A stretch of 11,010 bases of DNA, from contig JAEWWJ010000076.1 of NCBI GenBank assembly GCA_023396415.1, forward strand, positions 1 through 11,010, in the 5' to 3' direction. The notes under the pieces are model-generated. The model ran no database searches. It worked only from the letters and a program-made list of their open reading frames with translations, and was not told where the DNA came from. Positions 1 through 8,186 of the stretch are shown piece after piece. Each line of letters begins with the position of its first letter. Position 1 is the stretch's first letter. This DNA comes from Bacteroidota bacterium. GTDB lineage: Bacteria > Bacteroidota > Bacteroidia > Bacteroidales > F082. A program made the position numbers and the translations under genes.

Positions 1-2438
1 TGCGGGTCAACCTCTTCAACAAAGACACCAGCCTTGTTTTTGGAGAGGTGAAAAGTTATCAAACAGCTAAAAAAGAAGGCCGATTGTTGGTGGTTCAATA
101 TGACGAAAGTTTTAAGCTTGCAAAAGATACGACCATAAAAAATGATACCGCCCAAGCGAAAAAACCTGAAAAGAAAAAAGTTTCAAAAAAAGACCCAAAA
201 ACAACTTATGTTGAGGTGGTTGATCTCGTAACGCAACAGATGAAGCGTTTCGAGAAAGTTGCAGCATTTACCCTTTCTGATTTCAACGATCAGCTGTTTC
301 TGGTTCAACAAAAAGGTGATAGTATTGACTCAACTTTCGTTTCACGTTATGATTTGAATACTAACGAATTACGACCTGTTTTTGCACAACCGGGCCAAGT
401 CATTCATCCTAATTTAGATGAAAAAGGAAAGCAGCTGACTTTTCTATATAGTGCTGATACCAGCAGCCGAAAAGTGTATCAATTGGCCTATTGGAACCAA
501 AAAATGAAAGAGGCTAAGGTGGTGATTGATACCGTTTCTGATCTGCTGCCTGTTCAACAGACAGTGAGCGAGCATTTTAAGCCTTATTTCTCTGACGATG
601 GAACAGCACTTTATCTTGGACTGGCCACCAAACCCGACCCTCGTTTTAAAGACAGTTTAACGGCGGATGAAAAAGTGAGCCTCGACATTTGGAACTGGAA
701 AGACGGACGATTACAAACCCAGCAATTGAAGGAGTTACCCAAAGATCAAAAACAGACTTATTTGACAGTTTACTATCCCCAAAACCATCAACTCATCCCG
801 TTGGCCGACTCGCTTATGGATGAAGTGAGAGCTGATAACAAGCTGAACAGAAAGTTGTTAATTGGTGTTGATAGGCATCCTTATGAACAAATTTCCACAT
901 GGGAACAGGCGCGCTATGCTGATATTTATGCCGTGGATCGGTTCTCGGGAAAAAGGAAATTGTTGTTGTCAAAACACGAATCGCAATACAGTTTGGCGCC
1001 TTCGAGCGACTTTTTGCTTTTTTACCAAACTTCCGATAGCAGCTGGTACAGCCTGAATGTGAAAAATTTGCAAAAAACACGCCTGACCGACAACAAGAAC
1101 GATGTTTTTTATGACGTTGAAAACGATATCCCCAACGAGGCCGGTGCATTGGGGTTTGCAGGCTGGATCAATGAAAAATGTGCGGTGGTCTATAGCCGCA
1201 ACCACCTTTGGAAATTGGATGTAACTGCCAAAGAAGCACCCACTCGGCTCACTCCACTGACCAATGGAAAAGAAACGGTTTATCGTATCATTTACTTGGA
1301 TCGCGAGGATTTCTATCTGCCTCAGCTCACTTATCTCAGCACTTTTAATAGGAAAAGCAAAGCTTCCGGATTTGCTTCTCTTGACCTTAAAACATTGGAA
1401 TTTAATCTGTTAAAAGAAAAAGAATCCAGGCTGACAGGTTTGATGAAAGCCAAAGAAGCCGATGTCTTTGTATTTCGCGAAGAAACGTTTCAGCTGTATC
1501 CCGACCTTCACCTCTGTGGAAAAGATTTTGAAACTTCCGAACAAATCAGCGATGCGAATCCCCAACAAAAAGAGTACTGCTGGGGCGATGTGCGCATGGT
1601 GGATTGGAACTCTTTCAATGGTGACTCATTGCAAGGCTTGCTCTATTTTCCTGCCAATTTTGATATTAAAAAGCACTATCCGATGATTGTCTATTTTTAC
1701 GAAACACACAGCAACGATCTCTACCGACACATCACTCCACGGCCATCGCGTTCAACGATAAACATCAGCGATTACACCAGTCGCGGTTACTTTGTGTTTA
1801 CACCCGATATCAAATACCGCAATGCCTTGCCCGGACAAAGTGCTTACGATGCCATCATGAGCGGCACCTTGAGTATGGTGGAACGTTTCCCGCATATTGA
1901 TGTCAACCGCATGGGTTTGCAAGGACAAAGCTGGGGTGGCTATCAAACCGCATGGTTGGTCACGCGCACCAATCTTTTCAAGGCTGCCATGGCCGGTGCA
2001 CCGGTGAGCAATATGACCAGTGCTTATGGTGGCATCCGTTGGGAAAGCGGCATGAGCAGGGCGTTTCAGTATGAAGAAGGTCAAAGTAGGATTGGCGCAA
2101 CGCTTTGGGAAAACCAACAAGCCTACATCGAAAATTCACCCTTGTTTTATGCCGATCGGGTCAGCACTCCGCTGTTGATCATGGCCAATGACAATGACGG
2201 TGCCGTGCCTTGGTATCAAGGGATTGAATATTTTTCGGCCCTACGGCGATTGGGCAAACCGTCGTGGATGCTGGTGTATAACAACGCGCCCCATAACCTC
2301 AGTCGCCGAGCTGATGCCATGGATTTAACACTTAGGATGCAGCAATTTTTCGATCATTTTCTCAAAGGTGATGAAATGCCCCTTTGGATGAAAGAAGGTG
2401 TTCCTGCCATAAAAAAAGGTAAGGTTACCGGATTTTAG
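1..2438 (+). CDS. S9 family (prolyl oligopeptidase-type) serine peptidase, 5'-truncated
   Basis: The frame is open from base 3, so the GTG at 48 is an internal codon and the true start, with any signal peptide, lies left of the window. About 811 residues are visible; relatives in this phylum run to roughly 930-950. Counting from the codon at 48, residues to about 515 form a beta-strand-rich region (expected beta-propeller), preceded near the left edge by a Lys-rich low-complexity insert. The rest is an alpha/beta-hydrolase domain. The triad is visible: Ser628 in GQSWGG (bases 1929-1931), Asp717 in NDNDGAVP (2196-2198) and His749 in APHNL (2292-2294). By family it cleaves short peptides, often as a dipeptidyl- or acylaminoacyl-type exopeptidase, probably in the periplasm. 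Exact specificity cannot be read from sequence. It converges on the M20 gene. The family call is firm. Confidence 0.93.
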   Translation, partial: RVNLFNKDTSLVFGEVKSYQTAKKEGRLLVVQYDESFKLAKDTTIKNDTAQAKKPEKKKVSKKDPKTTYVEVVDLVTQQMKRFEKVAAFTLSDFNDQLFLVQQKGDSIDSTFVSRYDLNTNELRPVFAQPGQVIHPNLDEKGKQLTFLYSADTSSRKVYQLAYWNQKMKEAKVVIDTVSDLLPVQQTVSEHFKPYFSDDGTALYLGLATKPDPRFKDSLTADEKVSLDIWNWKDGRLQTQQLKELPKDQKQTYLTVYYPQNHQLIPLADSLMDEVRADNKLNRKLLIGVDRHPYEQISTWEQARYADIYAVDRFSGKRKLLLSKHESQYSLAPSSDFLLFYQTSDSSWYSLNVKNLQKTRLTDNKNDVFYDVENDIPNEAGALGFAGWINEKCAVVYSRNHLWKLDVTAKEAPTRLTPLTNGKETVYRIIYLDREDFYLPQLTYLSTFNRKSKASGFASLDLKTLEFNLLKEKESRLTGLMKAKEADVFVFREETFQLYPDLHLCGKDFETSEQISDANPQQKEYCWGDVRMVDWNSFNGDSLQGLLYFPANFDIKKHYPMIVYFYETHSNDLYRHITPRPSRSTINISDYTSRGYFVFTPDIKYRNALPGQSAYDAIMSGTLSMVERFPHIDVNRMGLQGQSWGGYQTAWLVTRTNLFKAAMAGAPVSNMTSAYGGIRWESGMSRAFQYEEGQSRIGATLWENQQAYIENSPLFYADRVSTPLLIMANDNDGAVPWYQGIEYFSALRRLGKPSWMLVYNNAPHNLSRRADAMDLTLRMQQFFDHFLKGDEMPLWMKEGVPAIKKGKVTGF

Positions 2439-2521
2439 GATGAGGTTACTTTATGAAATGAAAAAATCGGGGATTCATCAACAGCGAATTACCTAATAAT
2501 ACTTTTGTTAACGAAATTGCC

Positions 2522-2540
2522 AGTGGTTTCTTAAGCCACT
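2522..2540. other. small hairpin downstream of the S9 peptidase gene
   Basis: AGTGG (2522-2526) pairs with CCACT (2536-2540), and the stem can extend inward by a G-T wobble and two A-T pairs. No T-run follows on the plus strand, so it is not a convincing terminator. The rest of 2439-2646 shows no gene and no other clear structure. Confidence 0.25.
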
Positions 2541-2646
2541 AACAGATTGGCATTAAAGCAAAAAAAGTAAAAATTCCATATTCCTGATAAAACTAAAAAA
2601 AGGTACAGCATTTTTCAATAGGCTCTAAATGTCTTTATTTCAAATA

Positions 2647-2678
2647 AAAAAAGCCCGCTCAAATGAACGGGCTTTTTT
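2647..2678. terminator. bidirectional intrinsic terminator
   Basis: An 11-bp perfect stem, AAAAAAGCCCG (2647-2657) against CGGGCTTTTTT (2668-2678), encloses a 10-base loop. The A and T flanks make it work on either strand. It lies 12 bp past the stop of the minus-strand M20 gene and about 210 bp past the plus-strand S9 gene, as expected between convergent genes. It mainly fits the M20 gene. Confidence 0.9.
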
Positions 2679-2690
2679 AAACAACGATTG

Positions 2691-4064
2691 TTATTTCTTT
2701 TGCATGGCTGCAAAGTGGTGGTAGAACCAAGTAATGGTTTCGATGCCTTTATAGAAATTATTCAAAGGATAATTTTCGTTGGGCGAGTGGATGGCATCCG
2801 ATTCGAGACCAAAGCCCATCAAAACCGATTTGGTGCCCAAAATCTCTTCAAAGGTCGAAATAATGGGGATACTTCCGCCGCTGCGCATCGGAATGGGCTG
2901 TTTGCCATAAGTTTGCATATAAGCTTTTTCGGCGGCGAGGTAAGCGGGCATGTCAATGGGGCAAACATAAGCTTGTCCGCCATGTAGGTATTCCACCTTT
3001 ACTTTTACTGATTTGGGTGCGATTTTTTCAAAATGTTCTTTAAAAAGCACTTCAATCTTTTTATGGTGTTGGTTAGGAACCAAACGACATGAAATCTTGG
3101 CAAAAGCCTTTGAAGGCAAAACTGTTTTTGCACCTTCACCTGCATATCCGCCCCAAATTCCGCACAAGTCGAAGGTGGGTCTGATGCCGGTTCTTTCAAT
3201 GGTGGTATAGCCTTTTTCGCCATGCAGCTCATCAATATCGAGTGCTTTTTTGTAGGCTTCCTCGCTGAAAGGTGCTTTGTTGAGCAGTTCGCGTTCTTGA
3301 GGTGTAGCCTCTAAAACATCATCATAGAATCCGGGGATGGTGATGCGGTTGTTTTCATCGGTGATGGAAGCCACCATTTGCGCCAAAACGTTGATGGGAT
3401 TGGCAACAGCACCGCCAAAAAGACCTGAATGAAGGTCGCGGTTGGGACCGGTAACTTCTACTTGCCAGTAGGCCAGTCCGCGCAGACCGGTGGTGATGGA
3501 TGGAATATCGGGGCCAATCATGCTGGTATCTGAAACCAAAATGATGTCGGCTTTGAGCATGTCTTTGTGTTGTTCGCACCATTTCCCAAGATTGGGCGAC
3601 CCGATTTCTTCTTCGCCTTCAATCATAAACTTCACGTTACAGGTCAGGTTTCCTGTCTTGACGAGGGTTTCAAAGGCTTTGGCGTGCATAAAAGCTTGTC
3701 CTTTATCGTCGTCGGCACCACGGGCAAATATTTTACCATCGCGCACTTCAGGCTCAAACGGTGGACTGTCCCACAGCTCAAGGGGGTCAACGGGCATCAC
3801 GTCGTAATGGCCATAAACCAAAACGGTGGGTAACGATGGATCAACGATTTTTTCACCATAAACAACAGGATTGCCGTCAGAAGGCATCACTTCGGCTTTG
3901 TCGGCCCCGGCTTTTAAAATACTTTCGCACCAGTAATTGGCAGCCCTCAGCATGTCGTTTTTGTTTTCGCTCTGCGAGCTGATGGAGGGAATACGGATCA
4001 GTCCGAACAATTCTTCCAAAAATCGCTCTTTGTTCGTTTCAATGTAGGATTTTATTTTTTCCAT
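2691..4064 (-). CDS. M20 family metallo-dipeptidase (carnosinase/CNDP2-like)
   Basis: A complete 457-residue protein of normal length for M20 dipeptidases, with no signal peptide, so cytoplasmic. It should hydrolyse dipeptides using two metal ions (Zn or Mn). Expected ligands are all present: His86 in YGHYDV, bridging Asp119 in GADDDKG, Glu153 with catalytic base Glu152 in EGEEEIGS, Asp179 in VSDTS and His426 in IHSPNE. His212 in DLHSG matches the histidine that the dimer partner contributes to the active site in carnosinase-type enzymes. The region between about 205 and 330 would be the dimerisation (lid) domain. The start ATG (complement of 4062-4064) is preceded by an A/T-rich leader without a clear Shine-Dalgarno site. 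It is monocistronic, divergent from the Asp-box gene and closed by the terminator at 2647-2678. Substrate preference is unknown. Confidence 0.95.
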   Translation of the reverse strand: MEKIKSYIETNKERFLEELFGLIRIPSISSQSENKNDMLRAANYWCESILKAGADKAEVMPSDGNPVVYGEKIVDPSLPTVLVYGHYDVMPVDPLELWDSPPFEPEVRDGKIFARGADDDKGQAFMHAKAFETLVKTGNLTCNVKFMIEGEEEIGSPNLGKWCEQHKDMLKADIILVSDTSMIGPDIPSITTGLRGLAYWQVEVTGPNRDLHSGLFGGAVANPINVLAQMVASITDENNRITIPGFYDDVLEATPQERELLNKAPFSEEAYKKALDIDELHGEKGYTTIERTGIRPTFDLCGIWGGYAGEGAKTVLPSKAFAKISCRLVPNQHHKKIEVLFKEHFEKIAPKSVKVKVEYLHGGQAYVCPIDMPAYLAAEKAYMQTYGKQPIPMRSGGSIPIISTFEEILGTKSVLMGFGLESDAIHSPNENYPLNNFYKGIETITWFYHHFAAMQKK

Positions 4065-4091
4065 ATTTTTCTAAAGAATTTATAATTGGCG

Positions 4092-4099
4092 TAAAAGTA
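4092..4099 (-). promoter_or_regulatory. possible -7 element for the M20 gene
   Basis: Read on the minus strand this is TACTTTTA, a 7-of-8 match to the Bacteroidota -7 consensus TAnnTTTG, 27 bp upstream of the M20 start codon. I see no clear TTG-type -33 element upstream, so the call is weak. Confidence 0.3.
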
Positions 4100-4190
4100 G
4101 CGATTTTCGGCGAAAAGGTGAGTGTTTTGGTGTCAGATATATTTCGTTAGGGTCTTTTTAAGAACAATTATGAAATGAACTTATAAAGTG

Positions 4191-4198
4191 TACTTTTG
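4191..4198 (+). promoter_or_regulatory. -7 promoter element (TAnnTTTG) for the Asp-box gene
   Basis: TACTTTTG matches the Bacteroidota housekeeping -7 consensus TAnnTTTG exactly and sits 37 bp before the ATG at 4236, leaving a short leader. A convincing -33 TTG is not visible at the usual distance. The antiporter gene 26 bp beyond this gene would probably share the promoter. Confidence 0.5.
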
Positions 4199-4235
4199 AA
4201 AAACTTTTAAAGACGTAGGAGTAAATAATACGAAA

Positions 4236-5933
4236 ATGAAAAGATTATTGGCTTTTGTAATGGTCGGTTTTCAGTTATTGTGGATTGGAAATTCCCTTTT
4301 TGCACAGCATAAAATGCTCAGCCATAAAGAGAAACAGCAGCAACACAAGGAACAACCCGAAGACGCTTATTTGCCACATCCCGATGCCCGCGGACAGGTT
4401 TCAAAAGCTTACTATTACCGCGACGCACTGGTTGAAACGCACCAGGTGAATGTAAATGCCAATGGCCAAAACATTATAGGTGATGCCGCCAACGAGCCTT
4501 CATTGGCTGTTGACCCAAACAATCCCAACAAAATGATCATAGGGTGGCGGCAATTTGACAATATTAATAGCAATTTCCGCCAGGCGGGATACGCCTTTAC
4601 CAAAAATGGAGGTCAAACTTGGACCTTCCCCGGCTCTATCAACTCTGGTGTTTTTCGCTCCGATCCGGTACTTGATATTGATACGGATGGCACCTTTTAT
4701 TACAACAGCCTTACCAGCAATGATGGCATTTACACTTGCAAGGTTTTTCGTAGCACCGATGGAGGCCAAAGTTGGGATGAAGGCGTGGAAGCCAAAGGCG
4801 GCGATAAGCAATGGATGGTGATTGACAAAACCGATGGCCCCGGAAAAGACAACAATTATTCGTACTGGACTTCTTATTGGAGCAGTTGTCAGCCCGGAAA
4901 TTTCACACGCTCCGTTGACAAAGGCGAAAGCTATGGCCCCTGCGTGAGTGTTTTGGGCGATCCCTATTGGGGAACACTCGCCGTGGCTCCCGATGGGGCT
5001 TTATATATTTCAGGATCAGGTTGGTATGGTATTATGGTAGCTAAATCTACCAATGCTCAACATCCGTTGGTCTCTACTTCCTGGGATTTTTATACGGATG
5101 TGAACATGGATGGTGACATCACTTCAGGGGCTGACGTAAACCCCGGTGGCATGCTGGGACAGGCAAACATCGCCGTGGATTACTCAACTTCGGCCAGTAA
5201 CGGCAATGTATATGTTTTGGCTTCTATTGCAAGAAACAACGGCGACCCGGGCGATGTGATGTTTTCCCGCAGCATTGACGGTGGTCTGAGTTGGACTAAT
5301 CCGCACAGGGTGAACCAAGACTTTTCTTTCAGCAACACCCAGTGGTTTGGAACCATGTCGGTGGCTCCCAACGGGCGCATTGATGCCGTGTGGTTGGACA
5401 CCCGCGATGCGCCTGCAGGGCTGAGCCGTATGTCGGCATTGTATTATTCTTATTCTGTCAACCAAGGTGAAACTTGGTCTATCAACCAACGGATTTCTGA
5501 ATCGTTCGATCCTCATGTAGGTTGGCCAAACCAAGAAAAGATGGGTGATTATTTTCATTCTATCTCCGATGACGGAGGAGTACATCTGGCTTGGGCCAAC
5601 ACCCTCAATGGCGGACAGGATGTGTATTATAGCCGAATTGCTCTCGATTTAACGGCTGTTCAAAATAACCTTCAGGAGCAATTGCTGTTGAGTGTTTTTC
5701 CCAATCCCGTTGCTCAAAAAGCCCAGTTGACTTATCAATCCAGTTCTGGGGGAACGGTCAACATTCAACTGTTTGATGTGAGAGGAAAGCTCATGTACAG
5801 CACAAATGAAACAGAAATAAAAGTGGGAACTAATTCCACAATACTTAATTTGGGCGATTGGCCGAATGGGGTGTATTTCTGTACTTTAAGCACCGCCGCG
5901 ACGGCCAAAACCATCAAAATAATTAAAAGATAA
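4236..5933 (+). CDS. secreted Asp-box (BNR/sialidase-like) beta-propeller protein with T9SS sorting domain
   Basis: 565 residues. An N-terminal signal peptide (basic MKR, hydrophobic core to about 20, likely cleavage after LFA at 23) is followed by a Gln/Lys/His-rich linker to about 50. The body is a beta-propeller with five Asp-box motifs near 123-129 (KNGGQTW), 173-180 (STDGGQSW), 226-233 (SVDKGESY), 346-353 (SIDGGLSW) and 407-414 (SVNQGETW), plus VWLDTRDA at 385-392. From 486 a type A T9SS C-terminal domain begins (FPNP, then DVRGK, NGVYF and a basic KIIKR end), so the protein should cross the outer membrane and be surface-anchored or released. Asp boxes are structural; I do not see a sialidase FRIP motif or a secure arginine triad, so sialidase activity is not supported. 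The start is fixed by the signal peptide; an AGGAG at 4217-4221 is 14 bases upstream, further than usual. Confidence 0.88.
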   Translation: MKRLLAFVMVGFQLLWIGNSLFAQHKMLSHKEKQQQHKEQPEDAYLPHPDARGQVSKAYYYRDALVETHQVNVNANGQNIIGDAANEPSLAVDPNNPNKMIIGWRQFDNINSNFRQAGYAFTKNGGQTWTFPGSINSGVFRSDPVLDIDTDGTFYYNSLTSNDGIYTCKVFRSTDGGQSWDEGVEAKGGDKQWMVIDKTDGPGKDNNYSYWTSYWSSCQPGNFTRSVDKGESYGPCVSVLGDPYWGTLAVAPDGALYISGSGWYGIMVAKSTNAQHPLVSTSWDFYTDVNMDGDITSGADVNPGGMLGQANIAVDYSTSASNGNVYVLASIARNNGDPGDVMFSRSIDGGLSWTNPHRVNQDFSFSNTQWFGTMSVAPNGRIDAVWLDTRDAPAGLSRMSALYYSYSVNQGETWSINQRISESFDPHVGWPNQEKMGDYFHSISDDGGVHLAWANTLNGGQDVYYSRIALDLTAVQNNLQEQLLLSVFPNPVAQKAQLTYQSSSGGTVNIQLFDVRGKLMYSTNETEIKVGTNSTILNLGDWPNGVYFCTLSTAATAKTIKIIKR

Positions 5934-5959
5934 TAACCATTCCATCAATACTTTAATCC

Positions 5960-7552
5960 ATGATTCAAGAAATAATGCATCAAGGTTATTTTGTGCTTTT
6001 TATCATCCTCAGCTTAGGGCTGATGCTGGGCGAGGTCAAATACAAAGGCTTTTCCCTCGACTCATCCGCGGTTATTTTTGTTGCCATGCTGTTGGGACAT
6101 CTCGGTTATACCGTTCCGGCGACTTTTCAAACCTTAGGGCTTCTGTTGTTTATCTTCACCATTGGCATTCAAGCAGGCCCTGGCTTCTTTGATGCCATCC
6201 TCCGTTATGGCAAGCAGCTTGTTTTGATTGGTTTCGTACTGATCGCCATTGCGGCAGGCCTAAGTTTTGCAACCATCAAAATTTTCGACATCCCTATGGC
6301 AGTTGGTGTTGGTCTTTTCAACGGCGCACTTACAAGCACTCCCGGACTTGCAGCGGCTTTCGAGGCCACAGGTTCGCCGCTCACTGCCGTTGGATATGGT
6401 ATTGCTTATCCCGCCGGTGTGATTTTAGTGATTCTGTTTGTGCAGTTTTTCCCTCGGTTGTTGAAGGTGGACATCAGAAAAGAGGAGAAAGATTATGAGG
6501 CTTTGCTGCATGAAGACAATCCTGAACTGACAAATGAAGTGCTTCGTATTACAAATACCAATATTCATGGAAAACAAATACGTAATCTTGATATTCGGAA
6601 TATTACCGGTGGGGTGATATCGCGGGTGAGCCACGATGGAAATGTGTTTGCACCCAACAGCGAAACCATCTTATATTTAGATGATTACGTGAAAGTGGTG
6701 GGCGATAAAGAGTCGCTGAACCGAATGGAATTGTTATTGGGTGTGCCGGTGGATATTGAGCTGGCGTTTGATAGCCGTTTTGTAGTGGAGTGGTTACTCG
6801 TGACCAATAGAAAGGTCGTGAGTAAAAGTATCCGCGAGCTGAACCTCACCGCCTATAACGCCACCATTACACGCATCAGGCGAAGCGGTATTGATATTAA
6901 ACCCTATCCGCACAGTAAGTTACGTTTTGGCGATAAGCTACTCATCAGTGGTGCCAGCTCCGAAATGAATGGCGTTCGCCGTGTTCTTGGAAACGATGAA
7001 AAGCGACTTTCGGAAACCAATTTCCTCCCCATCTCTCTCGGCATCGTCCTGGGTGTTTTGGTAGGTTCAATCACGATTCCTATTGGGGGCTTATTTAATT
7101 TTAGCTTGGGTTTGACAGGAGGTGTTCTCACTACTGCGCTCATTTTGAGTAATATAGGAAAGACAGGGCCGATTTTGTGGTCCATGTCGGGAAGTGGAAA
7201 CCAACTGTTGCGAAAGCTCGGACTTTTACTTTTTTTGGCCAGCGTGGGAACCAATGCCGGCAGTGAGTTGCAACAGGTGCTGCATGAAAATGGCTTTCAA
7301 CTGATTGGCATTGGCGTTGTGATTACCCTTGTGCCCATGTTGGTGGGCGCTTTGGTGGGCCATTATGTGTTTAAGCTTAATATCTTGAGTCTCCTTGGAG
7401 TCATCACAGGAGCCATGACAAGTACTCCCGGCTTGGCCGCCATTGACAGTAAAACCGAAAGCGAAGCTCCGTCGGTGGGCTATGCTACCGTGTATCCCGC
7501 AGCTTTGGTGCTGATGATTATTTTCTCGCAATTGTTAGCGTTGATAAAGTAG
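5960..7552 (+). CDS. AspT/YidE-type putative transporter with two TrkA-C domains
   Basis: A 530-residue inner-membrane protein of the aspartate-alanine exchanger (AAE) family architecture. It has a hydrophobic half (about 10-165), two soluble TrkA-C (RCK-C) modules (about 190-258 and 268-344) and a second hydrophobic half (about 353-528). The halves are an internal duplication: GALTSTPGLAA at 122-132 recurs as GAMTSTPGLAA at 484-494, and GLLLFIFTIG at 60 recurs as GLLLFLASVG at 421. The TSTPGL signature is characteristic of the family. Substrate is unknown: only some members are shown to be amino-acid/dicarboxylate exchangers, and YidE/YbjL-type proteins remain uncharacterised. ATG 5960 is used; ATG 5975 is an in-frame alternative and neither has a strong ribosome site. 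It starts 26 bp after the Asp-box gene on the same strand with no terminator between, so co-transcription is likely. Confidence 0.9.
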   Translation: MIQEIMHQGYFVLFIILSLGLMLGEVKYKGFSLDSSAVIFVAMLLGHLGYTVPATFQTLGLLLFIFTIGIQAGPGFFDAILRYGKQLVLIGFVLIAIAAGLSFATIKIFDIPMAVGVGLFNGALTSTPGLAAAFEATGSPLTAVGYGIAYPAGVILVILFVQFFPRLLKVDIRKEEKDYEALLHEDNPELTNEVLRITNTNIHGKQIRNLDIRNITGGVISRVSHDGNVFAPNSETILYLDDYVKVVGDKESLNRMELLLGVPVDIELAFDSRFVVEWLLVTNRKVVSKSIRELNLTAYNATITRIRRSGIDIKPYPHSKLRFGDKLLISGASSEMNGVRRVLGNDEKRLSETNFLPISLGIVLGVLVGSITIPIGGLFNFSLGLTGGVLTTALILSNIGKTGPILWSMSGSGNQLLRKLGLLLFLASVGTNAGSELQQVLHENGFQLIGIGVVITLVPMLVGALVGHYVFKLNILSLLGVITGAMTSTPGLAAIDSKTESEAPSVGYATVYPAALVLMIIFSQLLALIK

Positions 7553-7598
7553 AATTTTGGCTTTGTTTTTCGACGAGTATTTATGGCATTTGGCTTAA

Positions 7599-7620
7599 TT
7601 TTTTCATTTCGATGAAAAAA
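7599..7620. other. perfect 9-bp hairpin with TTCG loop
   Basis: TTTTTTCAT (7599-7607) and ATGAAAAAA (7612-7620) form a perfect stem around TTCG, 46 bp beyond the antiporter stop. In RNA this would be a UUCG tetraloop on a weak A-U stem, without the usual C-G closing pair. The right arm is A-rich rather than T-rich, so it is not a standard intrinsic terminator for the antiporter. It might act in RNA 3'-end protection. Confidence 0.45.
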
Positions 7621-7728
7621 CGTGACTGCGAAAAAGGTCTTTAATGAAGGGAGGATTTCAGCTCTTTTAGTATTAAAATCCAAGTGATAAGTTGGTGGGT
7701 TTGGTTAGTCTTTTCAGGTGTAGTATAA

Positions 7729-7831
7729 GGATAAAAGCCTCAACAGCAATATTTTGAAGTTTATAAAGCTTCTAAATAAGCTTGCAAGCTATTCTATTTC
7801 AATATTTTAGAGTACTTGAGGTTTTTTATCC
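7729..7831. repeat. long nested inverted repeat, possible structured RNA or terminator-like element
   Basis: Outer arms GGATAAAAGCCTCAA (7729-7743) and TTGAGGTTTTTTATCC (7816-7831) pair along about 15 bp with one G-U and one bulged base. The enclosed 72 bases contain two further hairpins: GAAGTTT (7756-7762) with AAAGCTTC (7765-7772), and the perfect 12-base palindrome AGCTTGCAAGCT (7779-7790). CAATATTTT occurs twice inside as a direct repeat. The right arm carries six T, so on the plus strand it could end antiporter transcription. A small non-autonomous mobile element or a small RNA is also possible. The pairing is seen; the function is not known. Confidence 0.5.
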
Positions 7832-7913
7832 GGACATTTCGTAAAAATAATTTTAGATTTTCAGTTGTCTTTTATCCGTGCTCATCTTATCTTCACACCC
7901 TCAAAACCAACTT

Positions 7914-8186
7914 ATGAAAACTATCCGTTTTTTTAGGTCTTTTCTTACCGCAATCCTCAAGCTGTGTGTTTTAAAGCATACGCAGCTGATAAGTTTTCTC
8001 TGCTATCCTGAACAGCATGGCTTTACCCCCCTCCCCCCCCCTTATAAATCCAGGGAGGAAGTGGCTTACAGGCTTAATCCGGCTATTTGTTGGCTGTACA
8101 CACGATCAGGCTCACACTCTTCTATTTCGCAAAAAGTTTGTGCGGTGTTGCACAACAAAATATATCTTTTGGCTGGGGAAGAATAA
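7914..8186 (+). CDS. doubtful small ORF, hypothetical protein
   Basis: An ORF of 90 codons from ATG 7914 (a GTG at 7878 is a less likely in-frame start). The N-terminus MKTIRFFRSFLTAILKLC is basic then hydrophobic and could pass as a signal or membrane segment. The remainder is unconvincing: it runs through the C-tract (giving TPLPPPY) and through the hairpin at 8138-8155, and its composition is not protein-like. I recognise no family and no ribosome site. It is probably non-coding and is listed because it is the only ORF of this size in the stretch. Confidence 0.15.
   Translation: MKTIRFFRSFLTAILKLCVLKHTQLISFLCYPEQHGFTPLPPPYKSREEVAYRLNPAICWLYTRSGSHSSISQKVCAVLHNKIYLLAGEE
8026..8058. repeat. 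C-tract with CCTCCC/GGGAGG inverted repeat
   Basis: Six C (8026-8031), one T and nine C (8033-8041) are followed by TTATAAATCCA and GGGAGG (8053-8058), which can pair with CCTCCC at 8030-8035. The pattern resembles REP-like intergenic repeats of Bacteroidota that combine a C-rich arm, an A/T-rich loop and a G-rich arm. A nine-base homopolymer is also prone to slippage. Confidence 0.45.
8138..8155. other. hairpin or operator-like inverted repeat
   Basis: TTGTGC (8138-8143) and GCACAA (8150-8155) form a perfect 6-bp inverted repeat around GGTGTT, 135 bp upstream of the lipoprotein start. It could be a regulator half-site pair or an RNA hairpin. No T-run follows. Confidence 0.3.

Noticed and set aside
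48..50. GTG as start of the S9 peptidase
   Set aside because: The frame is open back to base 3 and the encoded residues upstream fit the propeller, so this is an internal valine codon of a gene cut by the window edge.
814..1205. Minus-strand ORFs inside the S9 peptidase
   Set aside because: They are antisense to a firmly identified gene, are low in protein-like composition and lack initiation signals.
4500..5585. Minus- and plus-strand ORFs inside the Asp-box gene
   Set aside because: They are shadow frames of the propeller gene; the Asp boxes and T9SS tail fix the real frame.
4236..5933. Firm exo-alpha-sialidase call
   Set aside because: Asp boxes alone are structural and occur in many propellers; catalytic residues could not be assigned by eye.
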